A DNA stretch of 64,000 nucleotides from Bradyrhizobium cajani (lineage in GTDB: Bacteria > Pseudomonadota > Alphaproteobacteria > Rhizobiales > Xanthobacteraceae), in the NCBI RefSeq assembly GCF_009759665.1, contig NZ_WQNE01000017.1:62001-126000 (forward strand). The letters are read 5' to 3'. Position 1 is the first letter of the stretch, and each line of letters begins with the position of its first letter. The position numbers were made by a program, and so were the translations under genes. The notes under the pieces were generated by a model that was not told the DNA's origin, ran no database searches, and saw nothing but the letters and a program-made list of their open reading frames with translations. Shown piece after piece: positions 1 to 9,401 of this stretch.

Positions 1-509
1 TTGACGCGGCGGACGACGAGATTGACGATCACGCCCTTGAAGCCGAGCAGGTCGCCCATGCTGGCGACAATGATGTGCTTCACCGACGTCTTCGCGATCA
101 CCTGTTCGACGGTGTGGGCAAAATTCTCCAGCACGATGATGGCTTCGGCACCGGAGTCCTTGAGCTGGTGCTCGAGCTCGCGCGGGGTATAGAGCGGATT
201 GACGTTCACCACCGCGAAACCGGCGCGCAGCACGGCGGCGGTGGCGACCGGATATTGCAGCACGTTCGGCATCATGATGGCGACGCGCGCGCCGCGCTGG
301 AGCCCGCGTCCCTGCAAATAGGCGGCGAGCGCGACCGACATCTGGTCGAGGTCGCGATAGCTGATCGACTTGTCCATGCAAATGAACGCCTTGCGGTCGG
401 CGAACTTGGTGAAGCTCTCCTCCAGGAGGTCGACCAGCGATGCGTATTGCGTCGGCTCGATATCGGCGGGCACGCCGGGCGGATATTGCTTGAGCCAGAT
501 GCGCTCCAT
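1..509 (-). CDS. fadD: Long-chain acyl-CoA ligase (AMP-binding), N-terminal part only
   Basis: The gene starts with ATG at 509 and runs off the window, leaving about 169 N-terminal residues. The protein begins MERIWLKQYPPGVPADI and has features typical of bacterial FadD: the YRDLDQMS and FAVVNVNPLYTPRELEHQL stretches, which belong to the conserved N-terminal half of fatty acyl-CoA synthetases. FadD activates free fatty acids with ATP and CoA at the inner membrane for beta-oxidation. The ATP-binding P-loop motif lies beyond the edge and cannot be seen. It follows the D,D-carboxypeptidase gene on the same strand after a gap of about 190 bp, with no obvious functional link. Family is confident; chain-length preference is not. 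Confidence 0.85.
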   Translation of the reverse strand, partial: MERIWLKQYPPGVPADIEPTQYASLVDLLEESFTKFADRKAFICMDKSISYRDLDQMSVALAAYLQGRGLQRGARVAIMMPNVLQYPVATAAVLRAGFAVVNVNPLYTPRELEHQLKDSGAEAIIVLENFAHTVEQVIAKTSVKHIIVASMGDLLGFKGVIVNLVVRRV

Positions 510-700
510 GGAAACTCCCCTCTCTTGACCGGAGCCCGTTGTGTCTCGGGCTTACCTCATTGCCGACAGTATCGAGCCTGCCGGAACGGGTGGCAAGCCG
601 TCGAGGCTTAGGGCAAAGGTCGGGGAGGAGCTACTGGAATCATCGCAAACCGCGTGCCGCAGGTGCGAAGTGCCGGCGCCGTCTCGCTCCCGGGGGGCTG

Positions 701-2173
701 TTAACTGTTGTTGGCCGGCTTGGTGGCGGCGGGCTTGGTCACGGCCTTGGGCTTGACGGGCTTGGGGGCCTGATCGCCGGTCGCCGCAGGTTTTGCCGAC
801 GCATCGGGCTTGGCCGCGGCGTGCTTGGTCCCGGCCGGCTTGGCCGCGGTCTTGCCATCGCTCTTGGCATCACCCTGCTTGGCACCCGGCTTTGCCGCCG
901 CCGTCTTGGCGCCCGCGTCCTTGTTACCGTCCTTGTTACCGTCCTTGGGCTTGTCAGCCGCGTCGGGCTTCTTGGCGACGCGCGACTTCTTGCCACGCGG
1001 CTTTGCCACCGTCTGCTGGTCGGCATCGGCCGCGACCGCGGCGATCAGGGCGGTGCCGGTGCGGGTCGGGCCGGTATAGACCAGCACGGGCTCGGCGGCG
1101 GTCGGGGCGGACGCCATCAGTTCGGAAGCCTTCATCAGGGGCGGCTGGAGGCCCGCGGTGAAGAAGGTGACCTGGGCTTCGCCGCCCGTGGCCGATCCGG
1201 ACGTGCCGCCATTGGCCGCAATCAGCGCATCGTCATCGTCGCTCGCCGGGCGCTTGCGGTTGGGCCCGCACATCTCGTCGCGCAGGTTCGGCGGCGAGGC
1301 GTCGACCGGCACGAGGTTGTCGACGGTACCGAGCGAGGGACGCAGCCACGACAGATTGTCCTGGCTGAAGCCGCGCTCGAGCAGCTGCGCCGCCTTCACC
1401 GCGCGCGCGGTGCCGGAATTGGCGCCGAGCACGACGGCAATCAGCCGACGGCCGTTGCGCGAGGCCGAGGCCACGAGATTATAGCCGGAGGCGCAGATGA
1501 AGCCGGTCTTGAAGCCGTCGGCGCCGGGATAGCGACCGATCAGCTTGTTGAAATTGCCGGTGGTGCGCTTGCCAAAGCGGATCGCCGGGATGTGCACGAA
1601 GTATTCGTATTCCGGCAGGTCGCGCAGGAACGAGCGCGCCAGGATTCCGAGATCGCGCGCGGACGTGATCTGGCCATCGGCGGGCAGGCCGTTCGGATTG
1701 ACGTAGCTCGTCTGCGTCATGCCGAGCTTCCTCGCGGTATCGTTCATCATCGCGGAGAAGCCGTCGACCGAACCGCCGACGCCTTCGGCGAGCACGACGG
1801 CCATGTCGTTCGCCGACTTGACCATCATCATCTTCAGCGCGTTGTCGACGGTCAGCTGTGTTCCGGGGCGGAACCCCATCTTCGATGGTGACTGCGAAGC
1901 CGCCGTCGGCGAGACCGTGAGCAGCGTGTCCAGCGTGAGCCTGCCGTCCTTGACCGCCTTCAGCGTCACATAGGCGGTCATGATCTTGGTGACGGAGGCC
2001 GGATACCAGGGAATGGTGGCGTTGTCCGCCTGCAACACCTTGCCGCTGTCGGCCTCGATCAGGAGCAGCGCCTCGGCGCTCGCCGCGCGCGGCGCAAGCA
2101 ATGCGGCGCAAGCGAGGGTCGCAGCGACCAGGTTGAACAGGGACTTGCGAAGCAGCGGGCGAAGGGCGTGCAC
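701..2173 (-). CDS. D-alanyl-D-alanine carboxypeptidase (peptidase S11, PBP5/6 type)
   Basis: A 490-residue periplasmic penicillin-binding protein that trims the terminal D-Ala of peptidoglycan pentapeptides. All three active-site motifs are present: SVTK at residues 60-63, SAN at 120-122 and KTG at 222-224. A signal peptide occupies about residues 1-33 and ends ASAEA. The start is GTG at 2173. The first 280 or so residues are the catalytic domain. The last 120 residues are a Lys/Ala/Pro-rich low-complexity tail (repeated DGNK, AAKPAG and AKPDA units) in place of a simple amphipathic anchor; such tails are common in Bradyrhizobiaceae homologues and may bind the wall or membrane. The gene stands alone between the glucan exporter and fadD. 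Confidence 0.92.
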   Translation of the reverse strand: MHALRPLLRKSLFNLVAATLACAALLAPRAASAEALLLIEADSGKVLQADNATIPWYPASVTKIMTAYVTLKAVKDGRLTLDTLLTVSPTAASQSPSKMGFRPGTQLTVDNALKMMMVKSANDMAVVLAEGVGGSVDGFSAMMNDTARKLGMTQTSYVNPNGLPADGQITSARDLGILARSFLRDLPEYEYFVHIPAIRFGKRTTGNFNKLIGRYPGADGFKTGFICASGYNLVASASRNGRRLIAVVLGANSGTARAVKAAQLLERGFSQDNLSWLRPSLGTVDNLVPVDASPPNLRDEMCGPNRKRPASDDDDALIAANGGTSGSATGGEAQVTFFTAGLQPPLMKASELMASAPTAAEPVLVYTGPTRTGTALIAAVAADADQQTVAKPRGKKSRVAKKPDAADKPKDGNKDGNKDAGAKTAAAKPGAKQGDAKSDGKTAAKPAGTKHAAAKPDASAKPAATGDQAPKPVKPKAVTKPAATKPANNS

Positions 2174-2362
2174 TATCCGATTCCGGTCCTTGGAGACCCG
2201 CCGGTTCCGGTCGGCTCTCGTGATCTGATGTTCGGTTTTGAAATCCAGCGCCGCCGCTTGCGGCGTCGCAAACCTATACCGGCTGATGCGTCGAGAATAG
2301 GGGGATCAGCGCGGTATTCCGCAACGAAATAGGCCGAAATTCGACGGTCCTGTGGGGACTTG

Positions 2363-4159
2363 CTACGGGGATTTGACCGCAGTCGCGGCAGTCTCGGCCG
2401 CCGTCACGCTGGCCCGTGCGCTTTCCTGAACCATGAACTGGGCCCTGGCCAGCTCGGCGAAATGGCCGCCTTTGGCCACGAGTTCATCGAAAGTTCCGCT
2501 TTCGATCACCCGGCCGTTCTCGAACACCAGGATCCGCGTGGCGTTGCGGATGGTGGAGAGGCGGTGGGCAATCACGAAGGTGGTGCGGCCCTTCATCACT
2601 TCATCGAGAGCGGCATTCACCTTGGCCTCGGTGACGGCGTCGAGCGCGCTGGTCGCCTCGTCCAGGATCAGGATCGGTGGATCCTTCAGCAGCGCACGAG
2701 CGATGGACAGCCGCTGCCGTTCGCCGCCGGACAGCATGCGGCCGCGCTCGCCGGCATTGGTCTCGAAGCCGCCGCTGCGCTCGATGAAATCGAGCGCCTG
2801 CGCGCGCTCCGCCGCCTTGCGCATCTCGGCCTCGGTTGCATCAGGTTTGCCGACGCGCAAATTCTCCTCGATCGAGCGATTGAACAGCAGCGCTTCCTGG
2901 AACACGACGCCGATGTTTCGCCGCAGCGAGGTCAGCGTGACGCCGCGCACGTCCATGCCGTCGATCCGGATGAAGCCGGACTGCGGGTCGAAGGCGCGAT
3001 GCAACAGCGCGATCGCGGTGGACTTGCCCGCGCCGGTCGGGCCGACCAGCGCGATGGTCTGGCCCGGCAGCGCCGTGAAGGAGAGGTCCTCGATCGCCGG
3101 GCGCTTGCCGTCATAGGAGAAGGTGACGTCGTGGAACTCGACGAGGCCCGAGAGCCGGCCGGCATCGATCGCATCGGGCCGGTCGTGCACGGCGGGCACG
3201 GCGTCGAGCACGTTGAAGAACTCGCGCAGGCGCGGGGCTTCCATGAACACGCTGTTGATGAAGCTCACGACCTGCTCGAGCTTCTGGATCAGCATCGTCG
3301 CGAAGCTCACGAACATCACGATCTCGCCGACCGAAGTGAGCCCCTGGTCGTGCAGCGCGATGCCGAGGGTGAAGATCGCCAGCACCGTGATGGTGGTGGA
3401 GGCGCGCGTGATGACGGTGACGAGCGCCCACCACGACAGCACCGGCATCTGCGCGGCCAGCAGCTCGTCGGCGACGGAGCGCAGGCCCTTCACCTCGGCT
3501 TCGACGCGGACGAAGCTCTGCACCAGTGCGACGTTGCCGAGCGCGTCCGAGGCGCGCGCGGAGAGCTCGCTGTAGTGCTCCTCGACCTCCATCTGCATGC
3601 CGAAGGTCCTGCGCACCACGAAGGTCGTCAGCGCGGTGAAGACGACGCAGAGCACGAACAGCAGGATGGCGAGCCGCCAGTTCAGATAGAGCGACAGCGG
3701 CAGCAGCACCACGACCGAGAGGATGGCGGCAAAATGCTCGCGGAAGAAGCCGAGCCAGAGCCGCCACAGCGCATCCGTGCCGTTGAGCATCACCTTCATC
3801 AGCCGACCCGAATGGGTACCGGAGTGGAAGGTCAGCGGCAGTTGCAGAATGTGCTCGAAATAGTCCGTCAACACGGCCTGGCGCTGGCGGTGGGAGAGCC
3901 GGTCGGCTTGCAGCGCCACGAGCGCGCTGCACGCGATGGTGAACAGCCCGAACGCCACCCAGGCGGCCAGGAACGGCCACGCCGAATTCGAGCCGGCCAC
4001 CGACTTGCCGGAGAGCACGTCGACGATCCGGCCAAACAGCACCGGCTCGGCGAACTGCGAGCCTGCCAGCAGGAGATTGGCGACCGCCAGCAGCCAGCCC
4101 AGCCGCGCCTCCTTGCCGAGCAGCTCGAGTACGCGGGTATAGAGGCGGAGGATGGACAT
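2363..4159 (-). CDS. ndvA: Cyclic beta-glucan exporter, ABC permease-ATPase fusion (NdvA/ChvA type)
   Basis: A half-transporter of about 598 residues with an N-terminal six-helix exporter domain and a C-terminal ATPase. The ATPase has Walker A (VGPTGAGKST), signature LSGGERQRLSIARALL and Walker B ILILDEATSALD. The opening MSILRLYTRVLELLG, followed by AEPVLFGRIVDVLSGK, matches the rhizobial NdvA/ChvA pattern rather than MsbA. These proteins export cyclic glucans to the periplasm, which matters for osmotic adaptation and plant interaction. I chose the ATG at 4159 because it matches the family start; an in-frame ATG at 4201 would add 14 residues and neither has a strong ribosome site. The glucan synthase gene is not in the window. 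Substrate is inferred from family. Confidence 0.85.
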   Translation of the reverse strand: MSILRLYTRVLELLGKEARLGWLLAVANLLLAGSQFAEPVLFGRIVDVLSGKSVAGSNSAWPFLAAWVAFGLFTIACSALVALQADRLSHRQRQAVLTDYFEHILQLPLTFHSGTHSGRLMKVMLNGTDALWRLWLGFFREHFAAILSVVVLLPLSLYLNWRLAILLFVLCVVFTALTTFVVRRTFGMQMEVEEHYSELSARASDALGNVALVQSFVRVEAEVKGLRSVADELLAAQMPVLSWWALVTVITRASTTITVLAIFTLGIALHDQGLTSVGEIVMFVSFATMLIQKLEQVVSFINSVFMEAPRLREFFNVLDAVPAVHDRPDAIDAGRLSGLVEFHDVTFSYDGKRPAIEDLSFTALPGQTIALVGPTGAGKSTAIALLHRAFDPQSGFIRIDGMDVRGVTLTSLRRNIGVVFQEALLFNRSIEENLRVGKPDATEAEMRKAAERAQALDFIERSGGFETNAGERGRMLSGGERQRLSIARALLKDPPILILDEATSALDAVTEAKVNAALDEVMKGRTTFVIAHRLSTIRNATRILVFENGRVIESGTFDELVAKGGHFAELARAQFMVQESARASVTAAETAATAVKSP

Positions 4160-4251
4160 GCGGGCCAGGAGCTCGGGCGGTAGCCGGGGAAGTAAGCCCA
4201 TATTCTAAGCAGGGATCGCCGACGAGATACAGCGGAAGCTGCCGGTTTTGC

Positions 4252-5301
4252 TCAATTGATCAACCGGCTTTCGACCGGTGGCAGGAACCGGTCGTCGAAG
4301 ATATCGCCCGCCGCCGGCCGCTTGCGGAATTTGAAATCCTGCGCGATCTGGTCGAGCGAGCGCTCCAGGCGTGCCGGGTCGACGCCGCCGAGGCCGTTGC
4401 GCCTGACCTCGTCGGTAAGGATGTTGTCGACGAGCACGGTGCGCAGGCGTTCCAGCTCGAGGTCGCGATCGGCATCGTCGATGCGGCTCGCGGCCTCGTC
4501 GGTCGCGCGCGCCGGCTCCCTGACGGTCGCGTTGATGCCGGCGATCAAGGCACGGACGAATCCCTTCACCGCATCTGGCTTCGCTGCAGCGAAGGCCGGA
4601 TTGACCACCACGGCAAAGCCGTAGGCCTCGCAGCCGTAATCCGCATAGCGCAGCACGACGAGATCGCCAGCGGGCACGCCGCGGTCGCGCAGGTTCACCG
4701 CCGACAGATAGCTGAAGCCGGCGACCGCATCGACCTGCCCCGCGGACAGGATCGGCTCGCGCACGGCTGCGCTGATCTTGTGGAATTTCACGCGCGATGC
4801 GTTGATGCCGTTCTGCTGTGCCAGCGCCGGCCACAGCCGCATCGACAGATCGCTGTCTGCGACGCCGACGGTTTTGCCGTCGAGATCGGGCAGGAGGTGG
4901 ACGCCGCGGCTTCTGCGGGCGACGATCGCGTAGGGCGCGCGGTTGAACAGCACGAATATCGCCTTGACCGGCGCCGCGTTGTCCTTGTCGCGAAAACGGA
5001 TCAGCTCGTTGATGTCGACGAGTGCAAGCTCGCTGTCGCCTTTGGCGACGCGCGCGAGCGCTTCGGCCGATCCAGGCGCGGTGCTGAAGGACACATTGAG
5101 ATTCTCGGCGCTGAATTTGCCGTCCTTCGCGGCAAGAAAGAGCGGCGCCATGCTCGCATCGATCGGGCGGTCGAAGGTGAAGTGGATCGCGACGGACGGT
5201 GCAGCGGTCTCGGCCGCGCCGACGTCGCGTGCGGCCAGTGCGGCCAGCGGGATCGCGAGAGCCAGCAGGCAGCGAAGGACGATCGTCTTGAATCCTGACA
5301 T
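4252..5301 (-). CDS. ABC transporter substrate-binding protein, NMT1/THI5-like (orphan)
   Basis: A 349-residue exported binding protein. Starting at ATG 5301 it has a clean signal peptide (MSGFKTIVLRCLLALAIPLA, cleavage near VGAAE). An upstream in-frame ATG at 5502 would add a non-hydrophobic 67-residue leader and is unlikely. Residues 40-130 contain the PLFLAAKDGKFSAENLNVS block and a LALVDINELIRFRD block typical of the NMT1/SsuA/TauA family, which binds pyrimidine precursors, sulfonates or nitrate. No permease or ATPase gene lies next to it, so it either works with a distant system or has another sensing role. It is upstream of ndvA on the same strand, separated by 92 bp. Ligand unknown. 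Confidence 0.75.
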   Translation of the reverse strand: MSGFKTIVLRCLLALAIPLAALAARDVGAAETAAPSVAIHFTFDRPIDASMAPLFLAAKDGKFSAENLNVSFSTAPGSAEALARVAKGDSELALVDINELIRFRDKDNAAPVKAIFVLFNRAPYAIVARRSRGVHLLPDLDGKTVGVADSDLSMRLWPALAQQNGINASRVKFHKISAAVREPILSAGQVDAVAGFSYLSAVNLRDRGVPAGDLVVLRYADYGCEAYGFAVVVNPAFAAAKPDAVKGFVRALIAGINATVREPARATDEAASRIDDADRDLELERLRTVLVDNILTDEVRRNGLGGVDPARLERSLDQIAQDFKFRKRPAAGDIFDDRFLPPVESRLIN

Positions 5302-5400
5302 CAGTTGCGCCGGTCCCGCATTGTTGTGGTTTCGTGACGCTCGCAGCGCCGGCTGGCGGGTAGTCTGTCCGCGCCAACATGAACGGCGGATGAGCAGCGG

Positions 5401-5497
5401 TTGCGTCATGATCACGCAACCCCGTTCAGCTTGTGTTGGGTTTCGGGAACCCAACATGGGATGCGGGTGTTTGACAGACACGAGCCTGTCGACAGGC
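5401..5497. repeat. Cluster of three perfect inverted repeats in a promoter region
   Basis: Three palindromes lie between the divergent genes at 5301 and 5530: TTGCGT/ACGCAA (5401-5406, 5414-5419), TGTTGGGTT/AACCCAACA with a 5-nt loop (5434-5456), and the 14-bp perfect palindrome GCCTGTCGACAGGC (5484-5497). They may be operators or RNA hairpins in the leader of the 5530 gene. No regulator can be assigned. Confidence 0.6.
5446..5471 (+). promoter_or_regulatory. Weak EcfG-like promoter (GGAAC-N17-TGTT)
   Basis: GGAAC at 5446-5450 and TGTT at 5468-5471 are separated by 17 nt, 58 nt before the ATG at 5530. The alphaproteobacterial EcfG consensus is GGAAC-N16/17-CGTT, so one base of the -10 element deviates. 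The -35 element lies inside the loop and right arm of the 5434-5456 hairpin. Supported only by similarity to three better copies in this window. Confidence 0.4.
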
Positions 5498-5529
5498 ACC
5501 AATGGAAGGTCCCAAGGAGGGTCCGAATC

Positions 5530-5886
5530 ATGTTTGACCGATTATCGAAATTCGCGGGCCGCAAGGCCGTTCTTGCCAGCGCGGCGGCGCTGGCCTTGAC
5601 CGCCGTTGCGCCTACGGCGTCGTACGCGGGCGGCCGCCACTGGCATGGCGGGGGCGGAGCGGCCGCAGCGGCAGCCTTTGCCGCCATCGGCACCGGGCTC
5701 GCGATCGCAGCGTCCCGTGACGCCTACGCCTATGGTCCGGGTCCGGGTTACTATTACGACAGCGGCCCGGTCTACTACAGCGGCCCCGGCTATGGTCCCT
5801 ATTATTACGGCTCGCACTACCAAGAGCGCTATGGCGGCTACGACAAGGTCTGCGCCCACGGCTGGTCCGGCTACGGTTGCTACTGA
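5530..5886 (+). CDS. Small exported Gly/Tyr-rich protein
   Basis: A 118-residue protein of unknown function. A strong AGGAGG at 5515-5520 supports the ATG at 5530. A signal peptide spans about residues 1-33 (KAVLASAAALALTAVAPTAS, then YAGG). The mature part contains a hydrophobic Ala-rich segment (GAAAAAAFAAIGTGLAIAA), which could be a membrane helix or glycine-zipper-like stretch, then a Gly/Tyr/Pro-rich tail ending CAHGWSGYGCY with two cysteines. Proteins of this composition are common, strain-variable periplasmic or surface proteins in Bradyrhizobium. The gene is followed by a clear intrinsic terminator and preceded by several palindromes and a possible stress promoter, so it is probably a single-gene regulated unit. 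Confidence 0.75.
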   Translation: MFDRLSKFAGRKAVLASAAALALTAVAPTASYAGGRHWHGGGGAAAAAAFAAIGTGLAIAASRDAYAYGPGPGYYYDSGPVYYSGPGYGPYYYGSHYQERYGGYDKVCAHGWSGYGCY

Positions 5887-5915
5887 CTGATCGGTAATAT
5901 GTCATTGACCAACAG

Positions 5916-5948
5916 GCCGTCGCGCTTGCCGCGGCGGCTTGTTTTTTT
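5916..5948 (+). terminator. Rho-independent terminator after the 5530 gene
   Basis: A 9-bp GC-rich stem (GCCGTCGCG/CGCGGCGGC, one G-U pair, 5-nt loop CTTGC) spans 5916-5938 and is followed at once by TTGTTTTTTT. It lies 30 nt after the stop codon at 5886. Confidence 0.85.
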
Positions 5949-6004
5949 GCTTATATTGTCGAGCGTTAACACGCTCGCCATGTGTTTCGAGTAGTTTGGG
6001 TGCC

Positions 6005-6409
6005 ATGAGTGATTCGCTTGAGCGGCTATATCTGGCTGTGCTCGCGGCCAAGGACCTTGATCCGGCAACATCGCGCACCGCGCGCCTGTTTCAGCGCGGA
6101 CCTTCCAAAATGGCGAAGAAGCTCGCCGAGGAGGCCATCGAGGTCGTCATCGACGCGGTCAACGGCGATAGCGAAGCCGTGATCCGGGAGAGCGCCGATC
6201 TGCTCTATAACCTCACCGTGCTCTGGGCCTCGGCCGGGGTGCGCCCGGAAGACGTCTGGCGCGAGATGGCGCGGCGGGAAGACCTGCTCGGCATTGCCGA
6301 GAAGCTGCCGAAATCCCCGATGAAACTGCCCAAAGTCGCGTCACCCCGCATCTCTGCGCGGCGGCCAATTGTCGCGCTCGAAGGGCGCGCAGCGCGCAAG
6401 CGCCACTAG
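6005..6409 (+). CDS. hisE: Phosphoribosyl-ATP pyrophosphatase-like protein (unlinked HisE)
   Basis: A 134-residue MazG-fold protein. Histidine biosynthesis HisE hydrolyses phosphoribosyl-ATP to phosphoribosyl-AMP. The family core is visible: SRTARLFQRGPSKMAKKLAEEAIEVVIDA followed by ESADLLYNLTVLWA, with the acidic Glu/Asp metal ligands (KLAEEAIE and ESADLLYN). Length is slightly over the usual 100-110 residues because of a basic C-terminal tail (about residues 105-134). The start ATG 6005 puts the protein at SDSLERLYLAV; an upstream in-frame start exists at 5939 but overlaps the terminator. No other his gene is nearby; Bradyrhizobium normally has a hisE in the his operon, so this looks like a second copy. 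Its real substrate may differ. Confidence 0.8.
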   Translation: MSDSLERLYLAVLAAKDLDPATSRTARLFQRGPSKMAKKLAEEAIEVVIDAVNGDSEAVIRESADLLYNLTVLWASAGVRPEDVWREMARREDLLGIAEKLPKSPMKLPKVASPRISARRPIVALEGRAARKRH

Positions 6410-6465
6410 ATCGTCACAAAACTCGCGATGGACAAATCCGTCCCATGGTGCTTCATCGCGGCGCC

Positions 6466-7047
6466 ATGCTGAAACGTATCTACGACTGGTGCATCGACGC
6501 CGCCCACAAGCCTTACGCGCTCTGGATCATGGGAGCCGTGTCCTTCGCGGAAAGCTCCTTCTTTCCGGTTCCGCCGGATGTGATGTTGATCCCGATGTCG
6601 CTGGCGCGCCCGCAGCGCGCCTGGGTCTATGCGGCGATCTGCACCCTGACCTCGGTGCTCGGCGGTATCCTTGGCTACGCCATCGGGGCGCTGCTGTTCG
6701 ACTCGGTCGGCCAGTGGCTGATCCAGATCTATGGCCTCGGCGACAAGGTCGATGCCTTCCGCGCCTCCTATGCGGAATGGGGGGCGGTGATCATCCTGCT
6801 CAAGGGGCTGACGCCGATCCCCTACAAGCTCGTCACCATCACGTCGGGCTTTGCCGGCTACAACATCCTGTTGTTCATCCTGTGCTCGATCGTCGCGCGC
6901 GGCGGACGCTTCTTCGTCGTCGCGATCCTGCTCAACCGCTATGGCGACTGGATCCGGGTCAGGATCGAGCGGCATCTCGCCTTGTGGGTGACGATCGGCG
7001 CCGTCGTCCTGGTGCTCGGGTTCGTGGTGGCGATCAAGTTGATCTAG
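6466..7047 (+). CDS. DedA/YqaA-family inner membrane protein
   Basis: A 193-residue polytopic membrane protein with about four to five hydrophobic segments. The block ESSFFPVPPDVMLIPMSLARP near residue 25 and the later LLKGLTPIPYKLVTITSGFAGY near residue 110 are characteristic of the SNARE-associated/DedA superfamily, YqaA branch. DedA proteins are implicated in lipid flipping and membrane homeostasis. The ATG at 6466 gives the charged start MLKRIYDWCIDAAHK; an in-frame ATG seven codons upstream is possible. The stop codon overlaps the beginning of a dispersed repeat. No operon partners. Confidence 0.85.
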   Translation: MLKRIYDWCIDAAHKPYALWIMGAVSFAESSFFPVPPDVMLIPMSLARPQRAWVYAAICTLTSVLGGILGYAIGALLFDSVGQWLIQIYGLGDKVDAFRASYAEWGAVIILLKGLTPIPYKLVTITSGFAGYNILLFILCSIVARGGRFFVVAILLNRYGDWIRVRIERHLALWVTIGAVVLVLGFVVAIKLI

Positions 7048-7114
7048 AGCATGATCCGGACCCGAACGGCGCGCTCGCGCATAGTGTGACGCGGTTGTCC
7101 GAGAAGATCCTGCG
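7047..7114. repeat. Dispersed palindromic repeat, family 1, degenerate copy
   Basis: The 20-mer gagcatgatccggacccgaa at 7047-7066 is identical to the start of the repeat at 57595. The right arm (GATCCTGCGC, 7105-7114) is a degenerate version of the other copy's GATCATGCTC. The repeat abuts the stop codon of the DedA gene. Confidence 0.75.
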
Positions 7115-7174
7115 CGATCGATAGAACCACCGCAGCGCTTTGCCGCCGCGGCGGGTTCGGCTACGGTTGCCGCC

Positions 7175-7714
7175 ATGATGGTTCGATCCGGCAATCCGGT
7201 CCTGCGGCTGGGGACGCTGATATTTGCGGTGCTTTCGCTCCTGCTTGCTGGTGGCGGGACCGGATGGCCGCAGTCCGCACCGCCGGCGCTCGGGATGCAG
7301 GAGCAGGGGCCGCAGTCCGTGCCGCCGCCGTCGACGCCGGCTCCATCGGCGCCGCCGGCGCGCGAGGAGAATCCCGGGCTGATCAATGAAATGGGCAAGC
7401 TGTTCGACAAGCTGCCCTCGATCCTGCCGCCGATCAAAAGCCCCAGCGAGACCATGAACGATCTGTCGCGGCTGACCAAGCCCTCCACCATGGTGTCGGG
7501 ACGCGCGGCCTGCCCGGTCTCCTCGAACGGCGCGCCCGACTGCAAGCAGGCGGCCGACCAGCTCTGCCAGAGCAAGGGCTACAGGGAAGGCAAGAGCCTG
7601 AACGCCGACTCTGCGGAAAAATGCTCGGCCAAGGTTCTCATTCCGGGCCGGCAACGCAAACCGGATGACTGCCGCACCGATACGTTCGTCACCAGCGCGC
7701 TGTGCCAGAACTGA
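7175..7714 (+). CDS. Exported Pro-rich protein of unknown function
   Basis: A 179-residue protein with an N-terminal signal peptide (VLRLGTLIFAVLSLLLAGGG, about residues 9-30). A Pro/Ser-rich linker follows (residues 32-65), then a segment rich in KLPSILPPIKSP and a C-terminal region with five cysteines (RAACPVS, DCKQAADQLC, KCSAK, DDCRTD, LCQN), which suggests disulfides in the periplasm. Two ATGs (7175, 7178) are adjacent. I do not recognise a named family. It is 27 bp upstream of the aspartase gene and could be co-transcribed, but no functional link is evident. Confidence 0.7.
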   Translation: MMVRSGNPVLRLGTLIFAVLSLLLAGGGTGWPQSAPPALGMQEQGPQSVPPPSTPAPSAPPAREENPGLINEMGKLFDKLPSILPPIKSPSETMNDLSRLTKPSTMVSGRAACPVSSNGAPDCKQAADQLCQSKGYREGKSLNADSAEKCSAKVLIPGRQRKPDDCRTDTFVTSALCQN

Positions 7715-7741
7715 GGACGTCGCGCGAGCAAAGGAGCGCCC

Positions 7742-9142
<1,401 letters not shown>

Positions 9143-9167
9143 GAGCTGTCATCCGTCGCCCTCGCCT

Positions 9168-9254
9168 CGTCATTGCGAGGAGCCCTTGCGACGAAGCAAT
9201 CCAGCGTCCCTCTGCGGAGACAGTCTGGATTGCTTCGCTGCGCTCGCAATGACG
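9168..9254. repeat. Dispersed palindromic repeat, family 2
   Basis: An imperfect inverted repeat with arms CGTCATTGCGAGG... and ...CGCAATGACG and inner arms GAAGCAATCCAG / CTGGATTGCTTC. The 87-bp element sits in the gap after aspA. This is a typical repeated intergenic palindrome of Bradyrhizobiaceae; it may also serve as a terminator structure. Confidence 0.8.
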
Positions 9255-9327
9255 GTGAGGGCGGGCCGCGAATTCCGCGGCTTGGAATTGCGGTAGCGGC
9301 ATCCGCCGCGGCGTCAAAACGCAATAC

Positions 9328-9360
9328 TTGACAGTGGAAAGATTGCCTTGTTGGTATGAT
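9328..9360 (+). promoter_or_regulatory. Possible sigma-70-like promoter for nitronate monooxygenase
   Basis: TTGACA at 9328-9333 and TATGAT at 9355-9360, preceded by TGG (an extended -10). The spacing of 21 nt is longer than ideal, so the -35 match may be incidental. The ATG is at 9402. Confidence 0.4.
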
Positions 9361-9401
9361 CCCAACCTTCGATTTGACCGCCAATAGAGGATCGTTCCGC
9401 A

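Noticed and set aside
4201..4201. Start of NdvA at 4201 rather than 4159
   Set aside because: The extra 14 residues do not match the family N-terminus and no better ribosome site supports them, but the point is not settled.
5471..5476. TTGACA as a sigma-70 -35 box for the 5530 gene
   Set aside because: No matching -10 element lies 16-18 nt downstream; it overlaps the end of the EcfG-like site instead.
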